DNA from: Panax quinquefolius
Lineage: Eukaryota; Streptophyta; Magnoliopsida; Apiales; Araliaceae
DNA length: 64,000 bases
Direction of reading: 5' to 3'
Assembly (NCBI GenBank): GCA_020205615.1
Contig: CM035162.1
Span: 33,072,479-33,136,478 of the forward strand
Part shown: positions 47,258-60,260 of the stretch, one piece after another
Numbering within the stretch: the first letter of the stretch is position 1
Layout of the letters: every line of letters begins with the position of its first letter
The notes under the pieces: model-generated
Told to the model about the DNA's origin: nothing
Databases searched by the model: none
The model's input: the letters and a program-made list of their open reading frames with translations, nothing else
Made by a program: the position numbers and the translations under genes

Positions 47258-47631
47258 TTTCTGGTTATAGTTTAAACATTATTGACATGTCTTTGCTTAG
47301 TACCATTGCACATGCAAATTTGTACTATAAAGTTGATGGTGAAGGAAGGTTCCAAGCACTTGCAGTAATCTTAACCCATCTGACTGTTTAGAGGTTTGCT
47401 TTGTAATTAAGATTGTTCAAACGATGACAAAAATCAGTTCAATCACGCGTTACATTGTACATGTGATTACACACTCGTAAATTAGATGATATGAACTTAG
47501 TTAGTCATCAAGGCATGAAGATGAAGATGCATAACAGATGAAGTAATTAATTACTCGAGTAGTATGCCAAACGGGGTACATAATTAGAAGCAACTGGCTC
47601 CTAGGTCACGTGCAGCAACCGAAACTAATAA
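47258..47631. other. Intergenic, no feature recognised
   Basis: Low-copy sequence between the LINE fragment and the next LTR. No open frame or repeat end was identified. Confidence 0.4.
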
Positions 47632-48297
47632 GTAGTAACTTTTTATAAATAAAGATGAATTTTCTATAAATATTATTTTTGAATATTATGGAATAAATTT
47701 GATATAATGTTATAGTTGTGGGTAATATTTATAAATTTTGCAAAAAAGTAAGTTGTTATAAAATATTAGTTTGGTGGGGAAATATTCTTTTTGTGGGGGG
47801 AATATTACGACGGCTCGATCGTTAGTGGACCCCTGGCGGAAAGTATTATAAGTAGTTAGAAAGCGACAAAATTATCTTTCTATAAAAATAACGGCGGAGG
47901 TGTTCTGAATTAAAAGCTGTTGAACTACCGGTTGTAAAAAAATGCGATGTCTGGCGTGGTTGCGTAGTAGCACACGTATTGATTATTGATCTTTACGTGA
48001 AGTCACTTAGCTATACTCGATTATTACTACGATAATTCTTTGCATCATATCTCTTATATTATTGATTCAATTATTGTCACGATATCATACATATAATATG
48101 TTATATTATTAATTGAGGCGACAAGTTATAAATGATTAATAATTGTTGAAAGATTAAATATGTGTTGATTAAAAATAAAATGATTTGTGGTAATATTTAT
48201 TCGATCCTTGATGTATATAAAGATTACATTATGAGGCGTTTGTGGTAAGTTTGATTATTTTATGGGGGGCCCGTATGTCATCATCTAAGAGTCTCTT

Positions 48298-48560
48298 AAA
48301 TCGATAGTAATTACCTTTGTGAATAGTAATTACCTTTGTGAATAATAGTAATTACCTTAATCGATAGTATTTACCTTAAATCGATAGTAATTACCTTTGT
48401 CGATAGTAACCTTACCTTTACTTCGATAGTAATTACCTTCCTTCGATAGTAATTACCTTAATTCGAAGTAATTACCTTCCGTCGATAGTAATTACCTTCG
48501 TCATAGTAATTACCTTCATTAACAATTACAGTCGTCGATAGTAATTACCCTTCTTGAAAT
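48298..48560 (+). repeat. U3 minisatellite, unit CGATAGTAATTACCTTNNT
   Basis: About 13 imperfect units of 18-22 bases with ATAGTAATTACCTT at their centre, immediately upstream of the LTR promoter. The array is also in the 3' LTR (55849-56045) and is absent from the other LTRs of the window. Confidence 0.9.
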
Positions 48561-48701
48561 AGTAGTTGTCCTTGATATTACGAGTTAAGTTAACCCTCTT
48601 GATTGTTCGAGGTTAATTACCCCTTCATGAATAGTAGTTGTCTCTTGATATTACGAAAGTCATTTTGACCCTTCGTTAAGACCAAGAAATCTTCGGTTTT
48701 C

Positions 48702-48709
48702 TATAAATA
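48702..48709 (+). promoter_or_regulatory. LTR TATA box
   Basis: TATAAATA followed by GAAAGCTCATTCCTTCATTA. Confidence 0.65.
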
Positions 48710-48889
48710 GAAAGCTCATTCCTTCATTATTTTTCACGAATTCATTTGAAACTACAGAGAGAAATAGAGAGAAAGAAAAAAAAAAGAGTAAGACTTCACT
48801 TTTCCAATATTCGGTTCTTCTAAGGTAGGGAATATTATTTGTTGTAAAAGTAAGGGGTGTTATTCTTTCTTATTCATGAAGAGAGCTGT

Positions 48890-49270
48890 TGTTATTCCAT
48901 TGCTTATTATTACATTGGAATAACTTTTGTATCGTGGTTTACCCTATACTTGGTGACATTCTTATTATTACATTGGAACATCACATACATGTGTTTTTAC
49001 AGGACTGGTTAAAATCTTTATTATTATTATTACATTGGAACATCACATGCATGTGTTTTTGGTTACAGGACATCACATGCATGTTTTTACAGGACTTTAT
49101 TTTATTATTATTACATTGGAACATCACATGCATGTGTTTTGTGGGACTGGTTCCATTCTTTATTATTACATTTGGAATATCACATGCATGCGTTTTCACA
49201 TGGGACTGGTTAGTTATTTATTATTACATTGGAATAACTTTTGCTGTGTGCTTGATCTATCGCGTGCATG
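48890..49270 (+). repeat. LTR leader minisatellite with CATGCATG cores
   Basis: Six or so units with TTATTATTACATTGGAA(C/T)A and then TCACATGCATG(T/C)GTTTT; five contain CATGCATG or CATACATG. The 3' LTR has the matching array at about 56390-56770. Confidence 0.85.
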
Positions 49271-50349
49271 GTGATTTCTTTTGTTATTCCATTCTTTATT
49301 ATACCCGGTTGGTTAAAACTTTGACTTATACTCCATGAAATTAGTGGAATATCCTTGATATTTGCGCTTCATCGATATCCTTTCATGGAAATATTCTTCT
49401 CGATATTCTTGAATTTTACTCTACAAAGCGATGTCATGTTGTGATTTGGATGTTATTGGTTCTAGATAAATTAATTCTTGAACTTGTTTTATTGAATTCT
49501 TATATCATTGTCATCATCCTCATGTTTATATTATGTTGAAAGTCATCACGTGTGGCACATAGTGCGTAGATGGACTTGGTATGATTATGACCGAGAGACT
49601 ATTGGTGTAATCATGGTAGTAATATTACAAATGATGTGGTAAAAATCCTCGATTGGTAGTAGTGCATTGATGGGCGATTGTTGGCATGATCATGACCATT
49701 AATGAATACCTGAAATATTCTTGGCGTTGTTAGTGCGTGAATAATTGTGGTGCGTGATAATTAAAGAAAGAATATCCTTTGTAGTAGTAGTGCGGGGGTG
49801 ATTCGATGATGTGGAATATTTATTAAAATTGAGTCTCGGCTATATATGATGATGAAAAAAAACCTTTTAAATCATAAAAGATAGTAGATTTTATTTTCTA
49901 CTTGACTCTTTTAATGGATTCTTTGGTTCATTGTAGTTAAACTTGATGTTCATTATATTTTATCGGTTTAACTTTTGTTGTAGGCTAATGATAATTTATT
50001 ACGCATTATCTTAGTCATAATATTTCTTCTTGAGCTAGTTGAGCTCACCCTTTCTTTCCTTTGTTCTCTTGAAATGAGAATATAGGCTGGGGACGAGTCG
50101 GGGAGCGGAGTAATGGTCGAGAGGATAGCATTAGTAGTCCTCACTATTACGTGAAATAGTGTGATAATAATTGTAATGAGGACTCCTTTTGAGTTTGTAT
50201 AATATCTAGTAGACAATATTTGTATTCAAACTCACGATTTATATCGTATTATTGTACACGGCAGTTATATTAGTAAGTTATATTTAAAATTACATACCAT
50301 GTATCGACTACCCAAGATGGGTGATGTATACCTAATTTTGGGGCGTCAC

Positions 50350-50363
50350 GGTTAATATCGAGC
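50350..50363 (+). other. Primer binding site of copy C (degenerate)
   Basis: GGTTAATATCGAGC follows the LTR end. It aligns with TGGTATCAGAGC, the initiator-Met-tRNA complement, with an insertion and mismatches. Confidence 0.6.
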
Positions 50364-50535
50364 TTGAGGGATATGATCCACAGCTAAGATGTGAGAATAG
50401 TACTAGGAGGGGAGAGGCGGGGAATACCTTATTAGTATGACCTACTAAGTTTATGTGCTATTTTATTGGTCGGTTAGAATATAGGGATAATTTGTTACAT
50501 GTCGATTAACCTTTTGTTTTGTGGCGATGTCTGAA

Positions 50536-51700
50536 AATGACATCGAGAATGTTGAGAATAGCGATGGAGCCTGAGGCGATCGTTGATTCACCATATCGAT
50601 AATCGAGGATAATGTGTGCATCGAGGCGACAATCCTCATACAAACAACAACAACGACCAAATGATGAATGATCAAATGTTGGAGAGGCTTTATGCGATTT
50701 ATCTGCAATGAATGAGAAGCGACTCTGTCCAAAATGTGGGTGGAAACACGAAAAACTCTCGGTGATCACATTAAACAATTCAAGGAGGCTGGGACCACCG
50801 GGAGTTTAAGGGAGAGCAAAAACCACTTACGGCGGAAGCATGGATAAAAGCAGATTACCAAGATATTTGATGTCTTGGGATGCTCAGGAGGCAAAGGTTC
50901 CCTTTTGCCCTTTATGTTGCTTGGCGGAGGCGATTCTTGGTGGGAATCGGTAAAAGCGTACTCGACTTCTTTGTCTTGAAGATATCTTGGGAGAAGTTCG
51001 GGGAGCTATTCAACGACAAATACTTTCACGAAAGTATTACGCCACATGAAGGAGGTGGAGTTTATCAAGTTGGAACAAAACAATATGGCCAGTGTCGCGA
51101 TCTGAGGCAAAATTTGCGGAGTTATCACGGTTTCGTCCCACTTGGTGGATAATGAAGAGAGAATGGCGCGAATGTTTTTAAGAGGTTTGAAGCGGGAATC
51201 GTCGACATCTTATTTCTCATAAAGCGTGTTTGTATTGAGATGTTGTAAATAGGGCTCGATTAGTGGAAGCGCGATAACGAGTCAATATGACTAAAAAGAA
51301 GCGGTAAGCAAAATTATAATACCGGTGAGTAGTCATCGAGCGGTGACAACAAGCGTGGAGGAATCAACGGGCGGATATATAACCACCACTTGGTGGTAAT
51401 CGAGGGCCAAAACAATAAGAATGGACATTTCAAGAAAAGGAGATTCAACAATGATGGAAAGAGCGTCGGCACCGACACCGTTGTTAAGGAAGGAAAAGAC
51501 CACCTATCATATGCTTCAAATGCGGAGAGAGAGGACATCGATCAAAGCTGCGCCATGCCAGTCAAAGCGTGTTATAATTGTGGAAGAAAGGTCACTTAGC
51601 TCGATTTTGTCGTTTCTGAAGACAAATTCAACTAGGATGGAGCACACAAAGTAGTCCCGAAAAAAATCAAAAGCCGGTAGTCTGAGGAGGCGTTTGTTGT
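50536..51700 (+). pseudogene. gag, copy C
   Basis: It begins with ATGACATCGAGAATGTTGAG at the place equivalent to 6440 in copy B. The capsid segment is seen around 50830-51020 (AWIKADYQDI in a shifted frame; then ISWEKFGELFNDKYF) and a first zinc knuckle with CFKCGERGH near 51512. The second knuckle (CYNCGRK) is frameshifted about 51570-51600. Frameshifts and stops prevent a full product. Confidence 0.85.
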
Positions 51701-54700
51701 GACCTCCCGAGAGAAGCGAGGAACCGAATGAGGTCATCACGGGTAAGCTTATCATAAACTCTAATGAAGTCTATACTTTATTTGATACGGTTCTACCCAT
51801 TCTTTTATTTCTCTACTTGCGCTCATCGATTAAATTTGACTCAGGAGAAATTAGACTTTGACTTATCTGTGGAAACTCAGTTGGGAGAAAACCTTCATTA
51901 CATCCACTGTTTATAAGTCTTGTTTGGTTCAAATCGGTACCCTCACATTACACATCGATCTTATTTCATTAAAAATACTTGCATTTGGCGTGATTACAGG
52001 GATTGATTGGTTAACTACTTATCATGCAAAAATTGATTGTTTTAAATAAGGTTGTTAGCTTTCATATTCCTAATCAACCTATTATCTGCGAATTCAAACG
52101 ACCAAACCATTAAAATCAATCACGGTCATCTCAAGCCATAAAAAACTATTCGTTTATTGAAAAGCGGATGTCGAGCTTTCTTAGCTCATATCATGATTTA
52201 AACAAAAATAAATCGATTTTGAGCGATATTTCTATTGTTAATAAATTTCTGGCGTATTCCCAGAAGAACTTCACAGCCTACCCCGGGCGTGAAATTGAAT
52301 TTTGTATCGACCTTGAACGGTACAAAAACCTATTTCCAAAGCCCCATGTCGAATAGCTCTATTGAACTTGAGGAGTTAAAGACCCAATTGCGAGAGAATT
52401 GTTAGACATTGGCTTTATTAGTCCTAGTACTTCTCCTTGGGGTGCTCTGTTACATTAAGTGAAGAAGAAAGATGGGAGTATCGCGACTTTGTATTGATTA
52501 TCGGGAGTTGAATCATGTCACCATCAAAAATAGGTATCCATTGCCACGTATTGATGACTGTTTGACCCGATTCAAGGAGCAAATTCTTTTCAAAGATTGA
52601 TCTTAGTTAGGATATCACCAATTGAAGATTAGAACCGTGACATTCGAAAGGCGACTTTTCGAAACTCGATGCGGGCATTATGAATTCCTAGTCATGTCCT
52701 TTGGATTGACTAATGCTCTTGCTTTGCTTCATGGATATGATGAGCCAAGTATTCAAGAATATTTAGATCACTTTGTGGTCGTCTTTATTGATGACATCCT
52801 TATTTATTCCAAAAGCCGTGTGAAGATCATGAGCAACACTTGAAGTGACACTCCAAAAGCCGTGAATATAAGCTTTATGCGAGTTGAAGAAATCACGAGT
52901 TACGGCTTGAAGAAGTAGCATTCCTTGAGCCGCGTGGTATCAAGTCATGGAATATCTGTTGACCCGGCAAACAAAAGATTGAAGCTATTCAAAGTTGGGA
53001 ACAACCTAAATCGATGGCCAAAATCGTAGCTTTCTCGGTTTAAATTGGTTATTATCGGAGATTAAGTGGAAGGATTTTCTCGAATCGCTACTCCGTTATT
53101 TCGGTGACTCGAAAAGATCTGAAAGTTCGGTTGGAGGCGAAGAATGTGAGAAGAGTTTTCAAGAACTTCGAGAGAGACTTATTTATTTTGTTACGTGATA
53201 CCATCGGCTCGGAGGATTTGTCATCTCTGATGATGCTTGAGCAAAAAGGGTTGGGATGTGTTCTCATGCAACATGGAAAAGTTATAGCTATGCCTCGCGA
53301 CAACTCAAAGAATATGAGAGGAATTATCCTACTCATGATCTAGAGTTAGCGGTTTGTTATCTTCTTGCTTAAAATTTGGAGGCATTACTTGTATGGGAGA
53401 AAGTGGAGATCTTTACGGATCATAAAAGCCTCAAATATTTCTTCACTCAAAAGGAACTCGACGACATGCGACAACGACGTTGGCTTGAAACTGTTGAAAG
53501 ATTATGATCGTACCATCGATACCATCTGGAAAAGCGCGAGCGTGGTAGTGGCGTTGAGTAGAAGATCATATGCAAAATGCGAGTGCGTTATTGTCAACCT
53601 ATGAGCCCATTTTGTGTGACTTGCAAAGGATGGAGATAGAGTTAAAGACTCGAGGGGCGCGTGTGATGATAATAAGAGTATCTGAGTAGAACAAACTTTA
53701 ATCGATAAAGTTAAAATTTGCTCGAGCTACGGACACAGGTGATCGTATGAGGAAGAAAGTGCAAGAAGGTGCTATCTTGGGAAGCAAGAATCGATGAAGA
53801 AGGAATACTTGAGTCGACTCCGGACTTTGTGTTCTAACGACCACGATTTAAAGTATAATATCATGATGGGCGCCTGACACACCATTTGCAATCCATCACA
53901 GGAGTACCAAAATGTATCATGATATTAAATCGTACATTTTGGTGGAAGCAATATGAAGAGAGAGATATATTTGTTTATCTCGAGGTGTCTAACTTGTCAG
54001 CGAGTTAAGCGGAGCATCAAGTACCAAAAGGTCCATTGCAACCACTTGAAATTCGAAATGGAAGTGGGAGCACATTACCATGGATTTAGTTCTGGGGTCT
54101 TCTAAGGTTTCTCGGGCGTTGATGCGATTTGGGTCATTGTTGATAGATTGACCAAATCGCTCATTTCTTCTGCGTCTGAGAAACTTATACACTTGAGCGT
54201 CTTGCTCGTATGTACATAAGCGAGATTGTAAGGCTGCATGGTATCTTAGGGTATCCATAGTTTACGATCGAGACCCAAAGATTCACTTCACGATTTTGGG
54301 TTAGTTTGCAAAAAGCTATGAGCGCAGACTTACGATTTAGCTTCGGCATATCATCCTCGAGACGGACGGACGATCGGGAGAGGACTATTCAAACTCTTGA
54401 AGATCTATTAAGACTACTGTGTCCTTGATTTCAGGGGAGTTGGGACAAGTTCTTACCATTGGTGGAGTTTTCCTACTGAACAACGATTATCAAGCAAGTA
54501 TTGGCATGGCTCCATTCGAGCGTTGTATGGAAGAAAGTGTCGTTCTCGGTATCTTTGGGATGAGGTGGGTGAAACAACGTTGTTGGGGCCGGGAGTTGAT
54601 GCGTATGACTACGGAAAAGATTGAAACGATCCGACAACGTATAAAAACCTCACAAAATCGACAAAAGAGTTATCTTGATCTTCGCCGAAAGGGCGTGGAA

Positions 54701-55152
54701 TTCGATATAGGAGATCGTGTGTTGTTAAGAGTTGCTCCATGGAAAGGAGTTACAAGATTTGGAAAGAGAGAAAACTTAATCCTCGATTCATCGGTCCATT
54801 TTAATCCTCGATCGAGTAGGAGCGTGGCTATAGACTAAACTTCTGTGAAATATGTCTAAATGTTCATAACGTTTTCACATATCCATATTACGTAAATATG
54901 TGAAAGACCGAACCATATTATTGAGTTAGAACCGGACGAAATAGCGGAAGATTTGGCGTATGAAGAGTTCTGTTCAAATTTTGGATAAGAAGGAACATAT
55001 TCTACGCTCGAGGTTATACCTCAAAATCGAAAGTTTTGTGGAGGAACCACGATGTTGAGAAATGACTTGGGAGTTAGAATCTGAAATGAAATCAAGGTAT
55101 CCTTACCTCTTGACATACCGAGTCGTACCCTAATTTGAGAGGAAAATTTCAT
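51701..55152 (+). pseudogene. pol (protease-RT-RNaseH-integrase), copy C
   Basis: Collinear with pol of copy B but more diverged, with many indels. Seen: the protease area near 51780 (LFDT followed by a shift); RT with EFLVMSFGLTNAL (about 52680-52720) and catalytic [11 protein letters not shown] (52784-52816); RNase H near 53230-53345 ([13 protein letters not shown]); integrase core near 54120-54300; and the integrase C-terminus with a chromodomain-like tail (about 54780-55130). The only long open stretch (54419-54838) covers the end of the integrase. No complete enzyme is encoded as sequenced. Confidence 0.88.
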
Positions 55153-55163
55153 AAGAAGGGAGG
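55153..55163 (+). other. Polypurine tract of copy C
   Basis: AAGAAGGGAGG directly before the 3' LTR start at 55165. Confidence 0.75.
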
Positions 55164-55848
55164 TTGTAAGACCCAGCTTTTATAAATAAAGATGAATTTT
55201 CTATAAATATTATTTTTGAATATTATGGAATAAATTTGATATAATGTTATAGTTGTGGGTAATATTTATAAATTTTGCAAAATAAGCAAGTTGTTATAAA
55301 ATATTAGTTTGGTGGGGAATATTCTTTTTGTTAGGGAATATTAAATGCGGCGGCTCGATCATTAGTGGACCCCACAGACGGAAGTATTATAAGTAGTTAA
55401 AAAGCGACAAAATTATCTTTCTATAAAAATAACGGCGGAGGTGTTCTGATTAAAAGCTGTTGAACTACCCGGTGGTAAAAAATGCGATGTCTGGCGTGGT
55501 TGCGTAGTAGCACGGTATTGATTATTGATCTTTACGTGAAAGTCACTTAGCTATACTCGATTATTACTTTCTGATAATTCTTTGCATCATATATCTCTTA
55601 TATTATTGATTCAATTATTGTCACGATATCATCACATATAATATGTTATATTATTAATTAATTGAGGCGACAAGTTATAAATGATTAATAATTGTTGAAA
55701 GATTAAATATGTGTTGATTAAAAATAAAATGATTTGTGGTAATATTTATTCGATCCTTGATGTATATAAAGAGTTACATTATGAGGCGTTTGTGGTAAGT
55801 TTGATTATTTTATGGGGGCCCATATGTCATCATCTAAGAGTCTCTTAA

Positions 55849-56045
55849 ATCGATAGTAATTACCTTTGTGAATAGTAATTACCTTTGTGAATAGTAATTA
55901 CCTTTGTCGATAGTATTTACCTTCGTCGATAGTAATTACCTTCGTCGATAATAACCTTACTTTACGTCGATAGTAATTACCTTCGTCGATAGTATTTACC
56001 TTCGTCGATAGTAATTACCTTAAGTCGATAGTAATTACCTTTAAT
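55849..56045 (+). repeat. U3 minisatellite of the 3' LTR
   Basis: About 10 units containing ATAGTAATTACCTT; copy number is lower than the 13 or so in the 5' LTR. Confidence 0.88.
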
Positions 56046-56204
56046 TACATTACATTCTAATTACCCTTCCATGAATAGTAGTTGTCCCTTCATTTACGAG
56101 AGTTAAGCGCTTTTGATTTTCAGGTTAATTACCCCTTCATGAATAGTAGTTGTCTCTTGATATTACACATTTTGACCCTTCTTAAGACCAAAAACCTCGG
56201 TTTT

Positions 56205-56214
56205 TATATAAATA
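56205..56214 (+). promoter_or_regulatory. LTR TATA box
   Basis: TATATAAATA followed by GAAAGCTCATTCC. Confidence 0.6.
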
Positions 56215-57837
56215 GAAAGCTCATTCCTTCATTATTTTTACGAATTCATTGAAACTACAGAGAGAAAAACTAGAGAGAAGAAGAAAAAGAAGATACTATT
56301 TTCACTTTTCCAATATTGAGTTCTTCTAAGGTAGGGAATATTATTTGTTGTACTAAAAGTAAGGGTGTTATTCTTTCTTATTAATGAAGAAACTTGTTGT
56401 TATTCCATTGCTTATTATTACATTGGAATAACTTTTATCATCGTTTACCTTACCTACTTGGTGACATTCTTATTATTATTACATTTGGAACATCACATGC
56501 GTGTGTTTTTTACAGGACTGGTTCCGTCTTTATTATTATTACATTGGAACATCACATGCATGTGTTTTACACGGACTGGTTAAAATCTTTATTATTATTA
56601 CATTGGAACATCACATGCATGTGTTTCACATGCATGTGTTTTTGGGACTGGTTCCATTCTTTATTATTACATTGGAATATCACATGCATGCATGCGTTTC
56701 TGTGGGACACTGGTTCCGTTATTTATTATTACATTGGAATAACTTTTGCTGTCGATCTATCGCGTGCATGGTGATTTCTTTTGTTATTCCATTCTTTATT
56801 ATACCCGGTTGGTTAAAACTTTGACTTATATACTCCATGAAATTAGTGGAATATCCTTGATATTTGCGCTTCATCGATATCCTTTCATGGAAATATTCTT
56901 CTCGATATTCTTGAATTTTACTCTCTAAAGCGATGTCATGTTGACATTTGGATGTTATTGGTTCTAGATAAATTAATTCTTGAACTTGTTTTATTGAATT
57001 CTTATATCATTGTCATCATCCTCATGTTTATATTATGTTGAAAGTCATACATGGCACATAGTGCATAGATGGACTTGGTATGATTATGACCGAGAGACTA
57101 TTGATTGTAATCATGGCCAGTAATGTTACAAATGATGTGGTAAAAATCCTCGATTGGCGTAGTGCATTGATGGGCGATTGTTGGCATGATCATGACCATT
57201 AATGAATACAAATATTCTTGGCGTAGTGCGTGAATAATTGTGGTCGTGATACTAAAGAATATCCTTGGCCGTAGTGCGGGGTGATTCGATGATGTGGAAT
57301 ATTTATTAAAAGTTGAGTCTCGGCTATAACGATGATGAAAAACCTTTTAAATCATAAAAGATAGTAGATTTTATTTTCTACTTGACTCTTTTAATGGATT
57401 CTTTGGTTCATTGTAGTTAAACTTGATGTTCATTATATTTTATCGGTTTAACAACTGTTTTGTAGGCTAATGATAATTTATTACGCATTATCTTAGTCAT
57501 AATATTTCTTCTTGAGCTAGTTGAGCTCACCCTTTCTTTCATTTATTCTCTTGAAAATGAGAATATAAATTTGGGACGAGTCGGGGAGCGGAGTAATGGT
57601 CGAGAGGATAGCATTAGTAGTCCTCACTATATTACGTGAAATAGTGTGATAATAATTGTAATGAGGACTCCTTTTGAGTTTGTATAATATCTAGTAGACA
57701 ATATTTGTATTCAAACTCACGATTTATGTCGTATTATTACCAGCAGTTATATATTAAGTAAGTTGTATTTAAATTACATATCCATGTGATGTACTACCCA
57801 GATGGGTGATGTATACCTAATTTTGGTAAAGCGCCCA

Positions 57838-59064
57838 TGTGTGTGTTCTATTACATTAATTGATTAATTTACCCAAAAAAAATTAATCTTCATACTAACC
57901 AGATCCGATTCGAGATAAATGGCTCAAGATATGTAATTAGTATATACCGGATATTTGTTCAACTGAAGCTGTTGATGAATTTGTTCAACTGTTATGAATA
58001 TAAGCTAGAATTGGGTATAAACTATCTACCCTTCTACATTTTATGAATTTTCTGTTGAGCAGTTGTCAAATTTTATAAAGTAATTGTGTTGCAGATTATA
58101 ATTGAACTCACCATAAAATTTCTAATTTTTTTTTGCAATAAGTACCCTTTGAACAACTAAGGGACTAAATCACATTTTTTTTGCTGAATGGAATATTTTA
58201 TATTTAAATTTTTTTACAATATTAACTATTATATTAAATAAATTTATAACAATTTTGAATTTTTTCAGAGGGGTAAAATAATAAAAATATGTTATTCAGA
58301 TGATTCAGACATGTCAATTATCAAATAACTTTTTTCATTCAGATTCAAATTCAGATTAAGATTCATTCAGTTTTTATTAAATGCCCCTTAAGTTCCGGAG
58401 TTGCATGGAAAGCATTTTGAATTGCCTACTTTTTCAGTACATACCCAGCTTCATTCAATACTCCCAGCAACTGCAAGCATTTATTTGTCAAGCCTTTAAA
58501 AACATGGTAATCCAAATAATCTTAAGATAGTAGTAGTAGTTTCTATTTAACAAATAATCAGTTACAAAATCACATTTCAGAAGCACAATCTGCAAAGATA
58601 TTCATCAACTCAAATTTCAAATGAGTTAAGGCCCATGAAAATACTCCTAATCATGATGATGCAAGTATTGAATGTGGTTCTATTGATTCAAACATTACTT
58701 TTGTTAAGCCCCCATCAAAATTGAAAGACAAGTGTATGTAAATACCGGTAAGCTGTTAACCGATTCCAAAACCGCTAACAATTCGAAATTTAGATTATAT
58801 AGCGATATAAATTTCCTAACTTGCCATTACTTTTATTTTTTGTTAACTGAGTACTATCATGAACCAATTACATTTTAAAATAATACTACGGATTCGTTTG
58901 AAAAAATAAAATTTTTCTTGAGAGTTTTTATTTTAGAATCTTCAATTTTGAAACGAAGAAAATACTTTATCGTATAGAAACAAAAATGTAATAATGGGGA
59001 ATGGGACTGCAAGGCCTTGTTAATTTTTGGTAGGGATGAAAGGCCTTGAATTTTTTTGGAAAGT
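57838..59064. other. Intergenic AT-rich sequence, no gene recognised
   Basis: No open frame or element end was identified. The only low-complexity tract noticed is a short GTA repeat near 58530. Confidence 0.45.
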
Positions 59065-59199
59065 GGTTAACATGAAGTTCATTTTTGGTAAGTTGGTCAA
59101 TTGGCCAATAGAGTGCTAACAAGCAGGAGAAACTTTATGTGTGTCAGTATTCTATTGGCCAATTGACCAACTTACTAAAAAATAAACTTCATCCTAACC
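59065..59199. mobile_element. Small foldback MITE
   Basis: Arms of about 50 bases (59065-59114 and 59149-59199) are near-perfect inverted copies sharing GGTTA..ATGAAGTT and AAGTTGGTCAATTGGCCAAT. The loop is about 34 bases. It has no coding capacity. Confidence 0.82.
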
Positions 59200-59953
59200 C
59201 GATCCATTTTTTTTGTATCGTTTGTTATTCTATTTTTGTAACACTAGCACACATGTTTATCTGGAGTATGCTGGATATTACTACTAGTTATGTTATGGAA
59301 CAATTACATATTATAGTACATTTATGAAAGTAATTACAAAAATCATACACTCATAAAATAATTACAAAAATATGACATTTCATCATATATATTTACAATA
59401 GTGAGGATAATTAGGAGTCCTTAATTTAAGGGATAAATATTAATGAGCTGACATGGCAAAAGATTTTTTTTTAAAAAGCGTGATAACCGCCTATCATTTG
59501 TCTAGGACTCTACAGTTACCAAACCCTTGTGCATGCTGAAACCCTTGTTTCTCTCATCATCATGACTAATCTAAATAATCGGAGTTAAAAAGCTTGTTTC
59601 CGTGACTTCATCTCTCTATTCGTATGTTCTTCATTGTTCGTTTAGTTGTTCTTCATTGTTTACGCTCGTTTAGTTGTTAAATCATTGTCGTTGTTACTCG
59701 TTATCATTTGTTGCGCATGTGGTTCGATTACTCGTTGTTACTCGTTATCGCCATTACTGCGTTATCGCGGTTCTTGATCGTTCATTGTCGTTGTTACTTT
59801 CGTTATTCTTCTCTATTGATCGAATCTGGTGTTTATTATTGCTTCAAGTGAGTATTTTCTTAATAGTTTAATGTATTATATATTAAAGTAGTTTACTAAC
59901 AGAATGGAGTATTCATTGTTATGGTTTGTGTTGTTTTTATGTTTTGTATAGAA
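59200..59953. other. Upstream region of the DUF1985-type gene
   Basis: AT-rich to about 59590, then a T-rich leader (59590-59850) with repeated GTTACTCGTTATC-type words. AAGTGAGTATTTTC (59847) and TTGTATAG (59944-59951) could be donor and acceptor of an intron in the 5' UTR, placing the ATG at 59954 three bases into the next exon. Confidence 0.4.
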
Positions 59954-60260
59954 ATGGTTGATACAAGGAATGATACAAGAAGGAATAATACAAGGAAGAA
60001 TGATGGAAAGAGGAAAAGGATCGTTGAGGTTGACTCTGTTAAGAACTTGAAGAATTTTGTTGTGGAGAGCAAGGGGAAGGGAAAGGGGAAGCGAAAGGAA
60101 AAGGATGTAGGTAATAAATCGAGTAAGAATGAGAGTAGTTTGGTGATACATAGTGATATCAAACATTTCAAGTCTGATTAGATTCAATTTTGATGTCCCT
60201 ATTAAGAATGAAGCTCAAGTGCTTATCCAGAAGATAATTCCAACTCAAAGAATTTTAAAG

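Larger units (their letters stand above)
47632..50349 (+). repeat. 5' LTR of retrotransposon copy C (subfamily 1b)
   Basis: It begins within a degraded start (GTAACTTTTTATAAATAAAG; the TGTAAGACC of its partner is lost) and ends GGGGCGTCAC before a primer site. Collinear with 55165-57837: the minisatellite CGATAGTAATTACCTT (48298-48560), TATA box at 48702-48709, leader array with CACATGCATG (about 48890-49270) and GAGCTCACCC block (about 50040). The conserved segment with AAAGCCCCTCTTTCC found in other LTRs is absent here. Confidence 0.88.
55165..57837 (+). repeat. 3' LTR of copy C (subfamily 1b)
   Basis: It starts TGTAAGACCCAGC after the polypurine tract and is collinear with 47632-50349. 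The TATA box is TATATAAATA (56205-56214), the U3 minisatellite lies at 55849-56045, the leader array at about 56390-56770, and the GAGCTCACCC block near 57523. The terminus is altered (TTTTGGTAAAGCGCCCA in place of TTTTGGGGCGTCACA). Differences from the 5' LTR are mainly short indels, so the insertion is fairly young. No target-site duplication is visible because the outer ends are damaged. Confidence 0.88.

Noticed and set aside
48298..48560. CRISPR-like or centromeric satellite
   Set aside because: Units of about 20 bases with no spacers, present in both LTRs of one retrotransposon; an LTR minisatellite explains it.
59876..60187. Minus-strand frames of 103 and 91 codons
   Set aside because: They mirror exon 1 of the DUF1985-type gene, whose Lys/Arg-rich plus-strand reading and splice signals are the better explanation.
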